The position numbers and the translations under genes are program-made. Positions 1-10,863 of a DNA stretch of 64,000 bases are shown here, piece by piece (position 1 is the first letter of the stretch; each line of letters starts with the position of its first letter). This DNA is from Brasenia schreberi (Eukaryota; Streptophyta; Magnoliopsida; Nymphaeales; Cabombaceae): NCBI GenBank assembly GCA_036023115.1, contig JAYKKT010000059.1, forward strand, positions 5,726,001 through 5,790,000, read 5' to 3'. The notes under the pieces are model-generated. The model ran no database searches and was not told the origin of the DNA. It was given only the letters and a program-made list of their open reading frames with translations.

Positions 1-846
1 CGATTTTGGTATTTGTAAGACCAGATTTTTCAATGATATCATTGACAAATTTTGTTTGAGACATAAAGTATCCACAATTGTTTTTAGTTATTTCAATACC
101 TAAAAAGTAATTTATAAGGCCTAAGTCTTTCATGTCAAATTCATGATGAAGATTAAGTTTAACTTCAGTAATTCCTGCTTCATCACTCCCTATGATGATC
201 GTATCATCCATATACAAAAGTAAGATAACAATACCTGATTCAGTTTTATGTACAAACAAGACAGAATTAGTATAGCAAGTCGTAAAATTGTGCAAATGCA
301 TGAATTTTTCAAATCGATCACACCAAGCTTTAGGAGCTTGTTTCAAACCATACAGAGCTTTTTGCAATTTAAGAGCATGATTAGGAGGAACATTGAAACC
401 AAGAGGACTCATGTAAACTTCTTTATTCAAATAACCATTCAGAAAAGCATTCTTAACATCAAGTTGATATATATCCCATTGCCTAATCGCACTAATGGTT
501 ATGAAAATTCTAATTATGGTCATTCTAACTACTGGAGCAAAGGTTTAATCATAGTCAATTCCATATTCTTGAGTATAACCTTTAGCAACTAGTCTGGCTT
601 TATATCTCTCGATGTGACCATTGCTATGAGTTTTGATTTTGTAGGATCATCGACATTCATGACTTTCTTATCCTTTGGTATAGGTGCTAGTACTACTATC
701 CATGTCTGAGCTTTGTCAAGGGCGTTGAGTTCATCTTTTGTAACATCTTCCCATTCTGGAATACCTTTGGCTTGATGATAGAATCTGAGACGAAGAGTGA
801 CAATCAAGTTTTTTCTTCGTAGTTCAAAAAGATTCATATGACACAA
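1..846 (-). pseudogene. copia reverse transcriptase fragment
   Basis: Read on the minus strand in shifting frames, this stretch shows copia RT landmarks: a segment resembling DVKNAFLNG, then YGLKQAPKAW, then the polymerase active-site box YMDD near 200-215, followed by a region resembling NYFLGIEI. Frames change near 590 and inside the block, so no single ORF covers it. The YMDD aspartates are preserved in the local frame. The polypeptide continues off the window edge. This is the C-terminal part of the pol chain whose integrase lies at 1445-1940. Confidence 0.8.
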
Positions 847-2348
847 ATCGTTGGGGAGGTCTTGAGACTCTAGGTTCTAAACTCGTATTATCAGGTTCTA
901 TACGGGTATCATTGGTTTCTCTAGCGTGTCTTGTATAATGTGAGGAAAAGGGTTCAACAATTGATTGAGTATCAATAAGTGTATGCATTGTATCACTATC
1001 TTCAACAGGGTTGTCTTGATGATCTACTGAGTCACAATCATTATCTTCTTCTAGATCAAAAAAGTCTTGAGATATGAAGGATTCAGAATTTTCTAAGGGT
1101 TTAGACTTGTAATAAGCATCATTCTCAAAAAAATTTACATACTTAAAAACATATAATTTGTCTTCTATGGGATCAAAATACCTATAACCCTTCTTGTCTA
1201 TGCCATAACCAAGAAATACACATTCAATTGTCTTAGGTGACAGTTTATCATTTTTATCTGTATACACAAAACAGTTACATCCAAAAACTCTAAGTTGTTC
1301 ATAGTATAGAGGGATATTATATAATTTTTGAAAAGGTGAAGTATTCTCAATATTAGACGAAAGCATTCTATTTATAAGATAGACTGCAGTAAGAGTAGCT
1401 TCGGCCCATAAACATTTAGGAACATTACTAGCAATTAATATAATTCAATATGTTTCAATAATATGTCTATGTTTTCTTTCTGCTAGACCATTTTGTTGGG
1501 GTGTTTTAGTGCATGACTTTTGATGAACAATTCCATTTGATTTAATAAATTTTTGGAATTCATTTGACATATATTTTCCTCTCGAATCCGATCTAAAGAT
1601 CTTAATGGTGGCTCCAAATTGATTTTGAATCATATTACAAAAGACTACAAATTTTTCAAATACTTCGAATTTATGTTTTAAGATATATATATATATATAT
1701 AAGTAAAACGAGTAAAGTTATCAACAAAAATAACATAGTATTGAACTCCTCCTTTAGAAACAACGGGCGCGGGGCCCCAAACATCAGAATGTATTAAATC
1801 AAAAGCTTTGTTTGGTACATAGTTTCTTTCTCCAAAAGGAAGATGATGCATTTTTCCAAGGATATAATCTTTACATTCAAACTTTTTCTCTCTAATTGTT
1901 TTCATCAAAGGAATGTTAAATAATTTTTTAGAGTCCAAGTATCCAAGTTTTTTATTATGCCAAAGAGTAGCATCTTAGGCTATATTGCAAAACTCACATT
2001 TTGGCATAACAAGATAGTCCATTTTGTATAGTCCACTTTCTTTATGGCCTTAACCAATCACCTTCCTCGATAAGTGATCTATACCACACACTGTTGGGTT
2101 GAGAAAGTGACTATACAATTATTGTCACATATTTGAGCAACCGAAAGCAAGTTTAAATTAAGTTTTGGTATAAAATTTACGTTTTGAATCTTAAAATTTT
2201 CTTTTTCAAAGTTTTCAATTTTCTTGATTTGAAGTTTTGTTCCCTCGGTCGTAAACACATGTTTTCGAATAGTTTTATGAGATTTAATCAAAGAGTTTTC
2301 ATTATGTATCATATGAAAAGTTGCATCGGAATCTAAAAACCAAGACAT
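824..2348 (-). pseudogene. copia protease, GAG-pre-integrase, integrase and SH3-like fragments
   Basis: Minus-strand pieces in order: 2348-2079 has a protease-like start where the usual DSGAT active site reads DSDAT, so the conserved glycine is changed. 1938-1678 has the pre-integrase region and integrase catalytic start (LIHSDVWGP, then FVDNFTRF), ending in a low-complexity YIYIYI tail made by an (AT)n microsatellite near 1683-1700. 1633-1445 has the integrase signature TPQQNGLAERKHRHI. 1366-824 has the post-integrase region with FGCNCFVY, FLGYG and KGYRYFDP. The frame is broken between every pair, so this is a dead pol. The family is clear; exact residue borders are not. Confidence 0.85.
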
Positions 2349-2449
2349 ACCTGAGAAGTGGATAGAGCATTCCCGGAGATGCTTGCCTTTTCCTTGAAAA
2401 TTTCTTCTATTTACGCTTTGATGTGGTTGGGCATGACTCCTCGTTCTTC

Positions 2450-2793
2450 TACGGCTCTTACGTTTTCACTCCTTTTTCGAAGTAGATGACAAGTGGTTTT
2501 AATATGCCCACTTTCTTTACAATAATGGCAAATGATATCTTTGTTGGGCCACGACTCATGATCTTCTTTGACATGCCTTTGTTATTCTTTACATGTGGAG
2601 GCTTGTAAGTCTTCAAATTGACTCCCGATTTTGATGCGGCAAGCATGACTTCTTTGACGACATTCATATTCTTCAATCTTGTTTTCTCCATAACAAGATC
2701 GACTAAAAAGGAATCCCCTCTAGGTCTAGGTTTTCTATGTATAAAGTTTGATCTAATATTTTCAAACTCGTCTCTTAACCCACACATAAACAA
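2450..2793 (-). pseudogene. copia gag fragment with CCHC zinc knuckle
   Basis: The minus-strand reading frame 2793-2458 matches the C-terminal half of a copia gag. Near 2474-2535, in a neighbouring frame, the sequence encodes a CX2C...H...C knuckle (CHYCKESGHIKTTC), the nucleic-acid-binding motif of gag nucleocapsid. The frame shift between the two shows a disrupting indel. Upstream gag (about 2800-3390) has no long ORF and is AT-rich decay. Confidence 0.7.
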
Positions 2794-3398
2794 AAAAGAA
2801 ATATTGGTTGTCTAAGAATTCTTAAAATTCATTTAGTTTGTGAAGATTTCCAAATTTATAAATGCTTCTTAATTGAGTCCATAACTCCGAAAATTCATTA
2901 TGGTAGTATCTAATGCTTAGATTTTCTTGTTTAAGCATAATCATTCTTTCCATTAAATCAATTTGGAATACAAAATCTTTGGAATGAAGTTTTTTCAAGT
3001 TTCAAAGGCGTTTTTAAAAGCACTAATTCTATTTCTAAGTTTTTCATCCACATTTTGACAAATAATCCATATAATCTTTGCATTAATTTTTCTTACAATT
3101 TCAAATCTTGCTTGTATTTTTCGTGAGCTTTGACAATTTCATCGTCATCCAAACCATCAATATTTAAAGTTGATTATTTTATAGTTTTATTGATGTAGTC
3201 CCAAAAATCTTTTGACAAAAAATATTTTTTCATAGTCTTAACTCAATTTTGGTAACATTTTGGGTCTAGGATATATCTAAACGCCTCATTTTTTCCTTCC
3301 ATTTCGTGCAAAATCAAAAATTTTGAACTAACCTAAAGTTTGATATTATTCTTCAAAATTTACACCCGTGACACGCTTCTCAATTTCTTCAATCCGAA

Positions 3399-3410
3399 GT
3401 TCTGATACCA
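3399..3410 (-). other. Primer-binding site for initiator tRNA-Met
   Basis: On the minus strand the sequence reads TGGTATCAGAAC directly after the LTR end (CA at 3412-3411). This is the plant copia primer-binding site complementary to the 3' end of initiator tRNA-Met. It fixes the inner LTR edge at 3411. Confidence 0.85.
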
Positions 3411-3780
3411 TGTAAATATTCGTCGATAGTCGAAGGTTGATGCTTCACGAATCGAATCCAACAAGTCGCCAATAATGAAACGGAATTCAAAGTATGAATG
3501 TCAAACTTCAAGTATATCAAATAAGAGAGCGGAAGCATACAAAATAAGTCAAAAGTTGTGTCAAGACAGCATAATTTATTCATGTATTTATAAACATTTA
3601 TATGAGGAGCAAAGAGAGCAAAAAAGGGCTTAAGGAGGGGCTAGTACCGGCCGTGGCCAGCTTTTATAATGGGAGGCCGAAGCGTGAAGCACGGCCCATG
3701 TATCGAATTCACGAGCAACATACGAGTCCAACCCCTTGGCCAGATGAGCAATTGCTCGTCATCTCTTGGTACTGTTAAGT
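3411..3780 (-). repeat. 5' LTR of the copia element (outer edge estimated)
   Basis: The inner edge is set by the primer-binding site and the terminal dinucleotide CA on the minus strand. The LTR carries a TATA-like box (TATAAATA on minus, 3585-3592), which would place the transcript start near 3555-3565. The outer end could be anywhere from about 3720 to 3800, because no second LTR is present for comparison. Confidence 0.6.
3585..3592 (-). promoter_or_regulatory. TATA box of the copia LTR
   Basis: TATAAATA on the minus strand, about 175 bases from the inner LTR end, the usual position of the U3 promoter in short copia LTRs. Confidence 0.5.
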
Positions 3781-3896
3781 AAATATCTTTCAGATATTAT
3801 TATTTTGCACTAAAAGTTTAGGATTTAAGCGAGGTGCTTAAATCAATTCATTTCTATATATTTTAACTTTAATTTAGTACTTGATATTGGCAATCA

Positions 3897-4018
3897 CTGA
3901 TTGCCTATTAACTGTTTGGTTGATGTAAATATCTGGTCGTACCGTAGTATGACATGATTTTGCTGATTGCCTGTTAACTGTTTGGTTGAATTAAATATAT
4001 GGTCGTACCGTAATATGG
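3897..4018. repeat. Two-copy tandem repeat, period 66 bp
   Basis: The segment starting CTGATTGCC at 3897 recurs at 3963 with a few substitutions; both copies contain AACTGTTTGGTTGA and GGTCGTACCGTA. It sits between the copia LTR and the 5' leader of the KUP gene, so it may be promoter-proximal. No function is evident. Confidence 0.75.
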
Positions 4019-4332
4019 CAGCGCGGATATGTGTGTATATGTATGTTCTCGCGTTGCTCCGTCGACGGTTCTTCACTTCGATCCCATTCATCCGCACTCG
4101 CCTTTGCCGTCGCTTCCTTATTTTATGCTTCTCTGTGCTACATCCATCTGCTGTTCTAGAGTTTCCCAGGGCATCGAATCGTCGTGTTCCAGATGCGCGT
4201 AATTTCTGGCGGATCCCTGATTCTTGGCGTCGCTTCGTTTATCTCGATCTGAGTCGTTTGTTTTGCGTAATAGGATGACTTGAGTGAGGGGGCCCTCTGC
4301 CGCTGCTTAGTAGTTGTTCGTAGAGAGAGCTA
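4019..4332 (+). promoter_or_regulatory. Presumed 5' leader of the KUP gene
   Basis: This stretch is GC-richer than its surroundings and pyrimidine-rich, like a plant 5' UTR, and it ends at the ATG at 4333. The reading frame across 3967-4278 resembles no known protein. No clear TATA box was found. Confidence 0.4.
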
Positions 4333-4392
4333 ATGGCGCAAGAACAGCTACGCGGGGTTTCGATGCCGAGGGTCGCTTCGGAGTCGAGATGG

Positions 4393-4432
4393 GTGTACGA
4401 ACTCCCCGGATGCGGAAAAACAGCTACGCGGG
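4393..4432 (+). other. 40-bp templated insertion in KUP exon 1
   Basis: After the codons for SESRW the reading frame is interrupted by 40 bases and then resumes at 4433 as VYQEEDRSDE. The first 17 bases (4393-4409, GTGTACGAACTCCCCGG) are identical to 4595-4611 further down the exon. The end of the insert plus flank (4419-4436, AACAGCTACGCGGGGTTT) is identical to 4343-4360 upstream. The insert is thus two short copies of local sequence joined together, as left by template-switching end joining. Its length is not a multiple of three. Confidence 0.8.
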
Positions 4433-4633
4433 GTTTATCAGGAAGAAGATCGGTCCGACGAGAACGGAGGCGGAAGTGGTAACGAAGATGAGGACAAGAA
4501 TTTGCCTCCGTTGGTGAGTTCCGAGTCGGATGAGGACAATGCCACGCAGCGGCTCATCAGGACGGGACCGCGGATCGATTCCTTTGACGTTGAAGTGTAC
4601 GAACTCCCCGGCGTTCAGCGAAGTGACTATGAG

Positions 4634-7409
4634 GTATTTTCCGTTCTTCGATTAAATTTAGGGTTCCTCTTTAGCTCATTTGTTGTTACCTTCGAAAAAC
4701 ACACTAGTTATCCGATCATTTTATTGGGTTTTACGGGGAGTCCCTCCACTCGTATTATGTTCATGTAGATCTCGTGATCGACTATATTATCAAAATATTG
4801 CAGCATAGAATGCGTTGATTGCTCGATGCACAAAGTAGATCATTGTTGTGTTTGCCCAATCTTTCCTTGAGGAAATGTGTACTTGTTTTTGAAATGTATT
4901 GGTCATAGGTTTGCCTAGTCTTGTATCGTGTGATGTTCAGAAGATAGCCTTTTACGTTGACGTGCTTATATACTTTCTTTAATTTGAAGAAGGAACTTGG
5001 TGATTACGTTAGATATTTGAAATATATGCTCATCCGCGTCGCTACCAAACCTATCGAATCCAAAACATTGGAGAAAAATTATCTCCCAGTGTCTTAAAAT
5101 TTACAGAGCTCAAGGTCGTGTTACTTCAGAGCTTGGAACTAGAGTTAGCCAGGGAGGTAACGTATTGTAGTTCTCTCCGTGGAATACACCATTTTCCGAC
5201 CATCATAGAGGATATGTTGGATCTCTGGCTAATAAAGGATACCTCCAGCATCCACTTGTCATGTTCAGCTTCCTACCGGGTTTAAACTTTCTATCATGCT
5301 CAGCTTTTTGTTTTGGTAGTAGATCTAAGGTTAAGGTTCTGTACTTGTGCATTGGGAGGTAACTAGATGAAAAATAGTTGAAACACCACGGAATTGCCAA
5401 TTGTCTCGTTAGTGCAGGAATGCTACTTGGACAAATCAACTTGGTTTCTTGACCGGATCTGTTAATGCACCAGTTGACATATTAGATAGAAAATCTGTTC
5501 AATGACATACTTAATCATGAAGTCAATAAATAAGTGGAATGACGTCCTAACTTACATTTGTTTATTCAGCCATTATTATGTAGTGTTCGTTATATATCAT
5601 GTTTACGAGAAGAGCAAGTATTAAAGTCTCATGCACCAAGAATACCACTTGACAGCATAACAGCTGAAGTGAGCACTTGAAAATACTATTTTTGTTAGAC
5701 ACTACTTTTTTGGCAGTTTTTGACTAGCACTCGGAAAATAAAAATTCTAATTTGAACATGGAAAGCTACATAGTTATTGTGCTAGTACGAATAAGATTCC
5801 CTTTTCACAGGTTGTCAGCCTTGGTGAGAAGGATGGCATGGTGTTATTTGATTTTGGTATTTGGGTTTTCTCTAGTTGATGACTAGATGCTGGTGGTTGG
5901 CTCCTAGAATTCTAGCTCTAGAGGAGATAGATATAAGCCAATGAGAATCATCTAGATTAGGATAGTTTGCATGTGGTTGAAACAACTTTTGGTAACTCTT
6001 AATAGGTGTGTTTGTGACTTTTAGAATCCTTGAAGCTCTTGTAATTAATTGGCCGTACTAGAATTCTAGCTCTAGAGGAGATAGATATAAGCCTGAAACA
6101 ACTTTTGGTAACTCTTAATAGGTGTGTTTGTGACTTTTAGAATCCTTGAAGCTCTTGTAATTAATTGGCCGTAACGGCTCACCGAAACAACTAAAAAATC
6201 TGATTGAGGGCAGGGGGGCTAACAGAATAGTTTAGCAAGTGTAAGTCTCTTATGGATCAGCTACAACCTTGAAGTTGTGGTGATTGGAAAACAAAAAGTT
6301 CATCAAGCAAAATATAAAATTGTAACAAAGGAAGCCCTTTCTTGGAAATTTTCCAGATGGTATTTTGAGAAACATATGTCAAGAATGCGTTCTTCAAATG
6401 CCGTTCCTGAATGTAGATAGAATCCATTTCCACGCATTTGGTACAGCTATTGAAAGCATTCTCACTGCCAATGCAAAGGGTGCTCCAGTTATCATAGGAA
6501 GTTCGTGAGGCCCCAAGATCAGCTACTTCTGTGTGAAAAATTAGTTGCTGCATACAAATGATGTTAGTTATGGTACTAGCCAATGCATTCTTCTTAAGCT
6601 TAAGATGATTATGGAACTTTTATAGTGTCATTTGCACTTCCAGAAAATCCATGAATCACCTAGAAATATTGTCTCCACCATAATAGCACCAACATCAGCA
6701 ATCATTTCTGACAGAGATGAACATAAAAGAAACAATCCCAAATCAATGGTATTTTAAGTTTTTAACTACATCTAGTTACGATACAATGACTATTTATATG
6801 AATGGAGGTGGATGCCTGTTGAAGAAGATCCAATTTATGTCTACGTGCTCCTTCAATGACAGTTTACAAGTATGGAATTTATAGTAAGAGTCAAAAAGCA
6901 AAAGTTTCATAGTCTTTCTCCAATATCTTAATGTTCTAACAAATTAAATGTTTGATCGAGAACATTACTTGCTTGTGCAATGAGCCAGAACTATATAACA
7001 TAGACATTTTGGCAGTTTGTTTTGGTGCATAAACAATATAGCAGTTATTTCAATTTCTATGCATTTTGCTATTTAATCTGTTTTCTTGGTTTCCTGTGCT
7101 GAAAAATCATCTATTTTATGTGAAAATTCTCAACTATGTCATTTTCTGCAATTTTGTTCAGTTTTTCTTTGTTGGTTATTGGACTTTGTTTCTTTTTGTT
7201 CTTCCTTCTTTACTCATATGCTTATGTATATCCATTTCATCTGTTGGTAAGAAGATGGTGACATGTGACTGTAAACCTTTCTTCTTGAAGCAGTGAAAAT
7301 GAAAGTTTAGCCTTATCTTGTCAAAGATGCAAAAACATAGAGAAGCGCTTTTCTTTGTTTATGAACGTACTCTTCCTAAATTTTCTGAATTTATGAAATT
7401 AAATTGCAG
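4634..7409 (+). other. KUP intron 1 (2.8 kb)
   Basis: Apart from the duplicated block at 5904-6173 I recognise nothing in this intron. It is AT-rich with scattered short ORFs lacking family resemblance, including a 108-codon minus-strand ORF at 6257-6583. Donor GAG|GTATTT and acceptor TTGCAG|GATTTT are good matches. Confidence 0.7.
5904..6173. repeat. Near-perfect imperfect-period duplication in KUP intron 1
   Basis: A 36-bp block (5904-5939) recurs at 6058-6093, and the following roughly 79-bp block (5978-6056) recurs at 6094-6173. The second copy lacks the 38 bases between them. The copies look identical by eye, so the duplication is recent and was shortened during or after copying. Confidence 0.85.
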
Positions 7410-7985
7410 GATTTTACTTTGGGCAGGACTGTTCTGCTTACTTTGCAGACACTTGCATTCTTCTTTGGAGATGTTGGAACAAGTCCGTTGTATACCTTCA
7501 ATGTTATGTTTAATAAGGCTTCCATAAATGGGGAGGAAGACGTCCTTGGAGCACTTTCGTTAGTCTTGTATACATTGATCTTCGTACCATTGATCAAGTA
7601 TGTCTTGTTGTTCTTTGGGCCAATGATAATGGAGAAGGTGTGCAATCTATGAAGTGTACTATATTTCTTTCATCTGTTCATGGCAACATTATCATTCAGA
7701 AAGTCACAATATATTTTTGCTGAATGTTTATTTCAGGTGGAACATTTGCTTTATACTCGTTGATATGTAGACATGCAAAAGTCAGTCTCCTTCCTAACCA
7801 ATTGCCATCTGATGCTGGGATATCTAGTTTTAGGCTGAAGGTGCCATCTCCAGAGCTTGAGAGATCACTAAAGATTAAAGAAAGTTTGGAAACTTCATTG
7901 CCACTAAAAAGGCTGCTTCTCATATTAGTTCTTGCTGGTACTTCTATGGTGATCGCCAACGGAATTGTTACTCCTGCAATGTCAG

Positions 7986-8950
7986 GTATGGTGTTTTACT
8001 TTTATTTACTATCTTTTGGTAAACATGTTATCCAAACTGCCGCTAGGCATGAACTAAGTGCCTGACTTTAAAAGCTTAAGTGGGAATTAATTAGCATAAG
8101 TAGTATAATAGCTCTAAAGCATAAGTAAAGTTATACGTGTAATAATAGTTTGAGATAATAATATACATGTATATTTATCATTTCATGAATATGCATCAAG
8201 ATAAGATTCTAAAAAGCAAATACTAGGAATTGTGTAATTTATGAGTAACAAATTAAAACACCAATAACCTTGAATAAAGAAGAGAGAAACTGTAGTGGTA
8301 GAAGAAAAGAGAGTAAGAGGAAAGAGAAGAGGAAAACCATAGAATGAGAAAAAAATAGAAAGAAGTTGAGAGTAAAACCATAGAATAAGTACCTGCCTGA
8401 AAAAGTTTTTAAAGCTGGTATACAGAGTGTTCGTGTAAGTTCCCTGCATAAAGCCCATTGATGACATGAAACATTTTTCTCTAGAAATTCATAATTGGAC
8501 TGACTTGTTTTTTAATTGCTTGACACTCTGACCTGTGTAAAGCCCCCCCACCACCCCACCCACCCACTAGGCATCTTTTGATTTCTTGAAAAAAAATAGG
8601 AAGAAGTTGAGAGGAAAACTATAGAATGAGTACCTGACTAGTAAAGTTAAACTACAAAGAAACAGTTGAACAAATAAGTCATGGGTGACTGTATGATTGC
8701 TTTGTTTGTCTGCAAACAGACACATGTATACCTTACATGCACACATACACACACACAGAGATTGCTCGTAAGTACTGCCATTGCTGGTCAGCTTCTGGGG
8801 TTTATCTTGAAATCACAAGAAGAAGGTCCAATAGCAAGCCCTAATAAATAATAATTATAATTCTGAAAAAAGAAACAGAATATGCAGCACAACCTTTTTC
8901 CTGTAGTGTGGGATGAAAAGTGTGTTTCGTGATTGAAATTTTGATTTATT
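7986..8950 (+). other. KUP intron 3, first part
   Basis: Only AT-rich sequence, a purine-rich stretch (8270-8400) and a short poly-C/A tract near 8541-8570 are seen. No gene or element was recognised. Confidence 0.6.
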
Positions 8951-8959
8951 TCCTAGATG

Positions 8960-9135
8960 CTTTAAAAGTGGGAGAAGAAAAATGCAAGTGTTGGAAGGCA
9001 ACTATTGAACATGATATGGATTTTCCACAGTTTAATGCTAATACGGCACAAGATCAAGCTGTATGGTTCAAAGGACCTGTTTAACAACCCCACCTAGTGT
9101 AGGAAAAGGTGTGGTTGTTGTCATTGTTGTTGATT
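8960..9135 (+). mobile_element. Old RTE LINE 3'-end fragment
   Basis: The segment contains diverged equivalents of the family 3' end: AAGTGTTGGAA, GCTAATACGGCACAAGAT, ACCCCACCTAGTGTAGG and a GTTGTTG tail. Divergence from the younger copies is clearly higher, so this is an older insertion or a sister lineage. It lies 97 bp upstream of the short derivative at 9232. Confidence 0.6.
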
Positions 9136-9231
9136 TCCAAGATGTTTCCTTAGCGAGTGAGGCCATGTCAAAAATGTGATAAGATTCTCATGTAATTCTT
9201 TTTTGTGGCATTAAAGTAGCTCATGTAAGAA

Positions 9232-9442
9232 CTCCGCCCATATAAAGGATCACCCTTGCATGGCCGGTCCCAAGCCCGGATAAAGGAAGAGGGTTGCATT
9301 AGGCTTTCGACAACCAACGTAAAACTTTGTCGGACTTATTTACCATGGATTCTACAAATTATGATAGGGCTCTGTGGAAACAAAGAATTCTTGTAGCCGA
9401 CCCCATCTAGTATGGGAAAAGGCTTAGTTGTTGTTGTTGTTG
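9232..9442 (+). mobile_element. SINE-like RTE derivative joining LINE 5' and 3' ends (copy 1)
   Basis: A 211-bp insertion flanked by a perfect 20-bp TSD, TAAAGTAGCTCATGTAAGAA, at 9212-9231 and 9443-9462. Its first half equals the 5' end of the RTE LINE (GGATCACCCTTGCAT, then ATGGATT...AATTATGA). Its second half equals the LINE 3' end (GGGCTCTGTGGAAACAAAG...GTATGGGAAAAGGCTTAG) with a (TTG)n tail. The whole coding body is missing. The junction AAATTATGA|TAGGGCT is the same as in the copy at 55350-55545, so the deletion predates both insertions. Confidence 0.9.
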
Positions 9443-10490
9443 TAAAGTAGCTCATGTAAGAAACTAAGATGCCTAGTTGGGGCTTAAGCAACCAAATGAT
9501 ATACTGTCTAGGCAACTATGTTAGGTGCTAGGCCAATGCCTAGGCACAATTTTGAGTCTAATTTAGCATTGCTGATTGATGTTGCCAAGTTCAAATTATT
9601 CTCTGTTTTATACCATTTGAAGTCCCTTTGTTATCTGCAACCTTGACAGAGGCATGTGGTTTTCACCTCCATCATTTGGCATTGCAGTAATGTCAGCTGT
9701 TGATGGTCTCAAGATTGGAATATCTGGAGTGAAACAAGGTGATTCATGAGTTGATTGAACAATGTAGAATGATTCCTTAGTGAACTTTTTGTTATTTCCT
9801 TTCCCTAATCTTTGCAAGACAATCTTTTTCTCATGTTATGGTTGCCTGTATGCAGGGGAAGTTGTGCTGATATCGGTGGCATTCCTCATTGTCTTGTTTT
9901 GTGTACAGAAATTTGGCACAAGCAAAGTTGGCCTGGCCCTTGGTCCCGCTTTATTTTTATGGTTCTGTTCTCTTGCGGCAATTGATATCTACAACATTTT
10001 GAAGCATGACACAAGTGTTCTGAGGGCCTTTAATCCTCTACACATCTACTACTTTTTCAAGCGGAATTCGAGCAGAGCTTGGTTGTCACTTGGCGGGTGT
10101 TTTCTATGTGCTACTGGTAAGTACATCTAGAGGTTTACGGTTGCAGAGTTTCTTGCTGCCGTGTGATGCATTTGAAATCTTCCATTCCACCTAGATCTGA
10201 TGAAAATTATTGAATTTTATTCTAGTCAGTAGCCCAGGCCTAAAGTTGTCTGTATCCTCATGCTTTTAAAAAGATTTGTATTGCTCTAATATCTTAAAAA
10301 TGATTAATATGTGGAACTGTGAGGCCTGATAATGCTGACTATTGGAGCATTTGTTGATGAAATATCTCTGGTGTTTGGTTATGCTGGTTAGATTGTTATC
10401 ATAATAATGAGCACTCTACAAGCCTGTTATGCACAACCTATTTTGGTACCTTTTTACTTCAAAAAAGTATATAAACCAGTGTTGTCTGAC

Positions 10491-10548
10491 GCATATCGTA
10501 TCGTGTATCGCTGGGCTTCACGATACGGGCGTATCGTATCGTATCGTA
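10491..10548. repeat. CGTATCG/CGATACG subterminal repeats, left end of hAT 1
   Basis: Several CGTATCG or CGATACG heptamers occur in both orientations just inside the left TIR. In hAT elements, short subterminal repeats are the transposase-binding sites; that role here is inferred. Confidence 0.7.
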
Positions 10549-10863
10549 CTTTAATATTAAAATAATACAAAAATTAATTAAAAATCAATAAAAATTAGTA
10601 AAAAATAAATAAATAAATCAGGAACAATTCAGGAAAAATCTGGTAATTGCTTTAAATTCATATACTATAAGTTTAGTACAGATTGAGCATTCAACATTGA
10701 ATAATTGCATCTCAATTTACATATTTTGAATTCAAAAAATGAAATACACATTACAGACACAGTTACATTTTACAAATTGTAATCAAGATCATCAACTAAA
10801 TAATTTTCATCTTTTCCTTGTTGCAGATCCTCATCATCATCATCAGCGACACCTTCTTGAAAA

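Larger units (their letters stand above)
1..3780 (-). mobile_element. Ty1/copia LTR retrotransposon, 5' LTR through part of reverse transcriptase, decayed
   Basis: On the minus strand the order is 5' LTR, primer-binding site, gag with zinc knuckle, protease, GAG-pre-integrase/integrase, SH3-like region, reverse transcriptase. Integrase before RT is the copia order. The element runs off the left edge, so RNase H and the 3' LTR are not seen. Many frameshifts and stops break the polyprotein into pieces of about 60-180 codons, so it cannot be autonomous. The outer LTR edge is uncertain because the second LTR is absent and no TSD can be checked; 3780 is an estimate. It lies head-to-head with the KUP gene starting at 4333. 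Confidence 0.88.

Noticed and set aside
3967..4278. 103-codon ORF upstream of KUP
   Set aside because: Lies in the presumed 5' leader and starts inside the 66-bp tandem repeat; no protein resemblance.
4393..4441. A 49-bp GT-AG micro-intron in KUP exon 1
   Set aside because: It would restore the frame, but it is shorter than normal plant introns and its content is two exact copies of neighbouring exon sequence, better explained as a templated insertion. Kept as the alternative test in the findings.
6257..6583. 108-codon minus-strand ORF in KUP intron 1
   Set aside because: No recognisable motif, no relation to its surroundings, and such lengths occur by chance in this composition.
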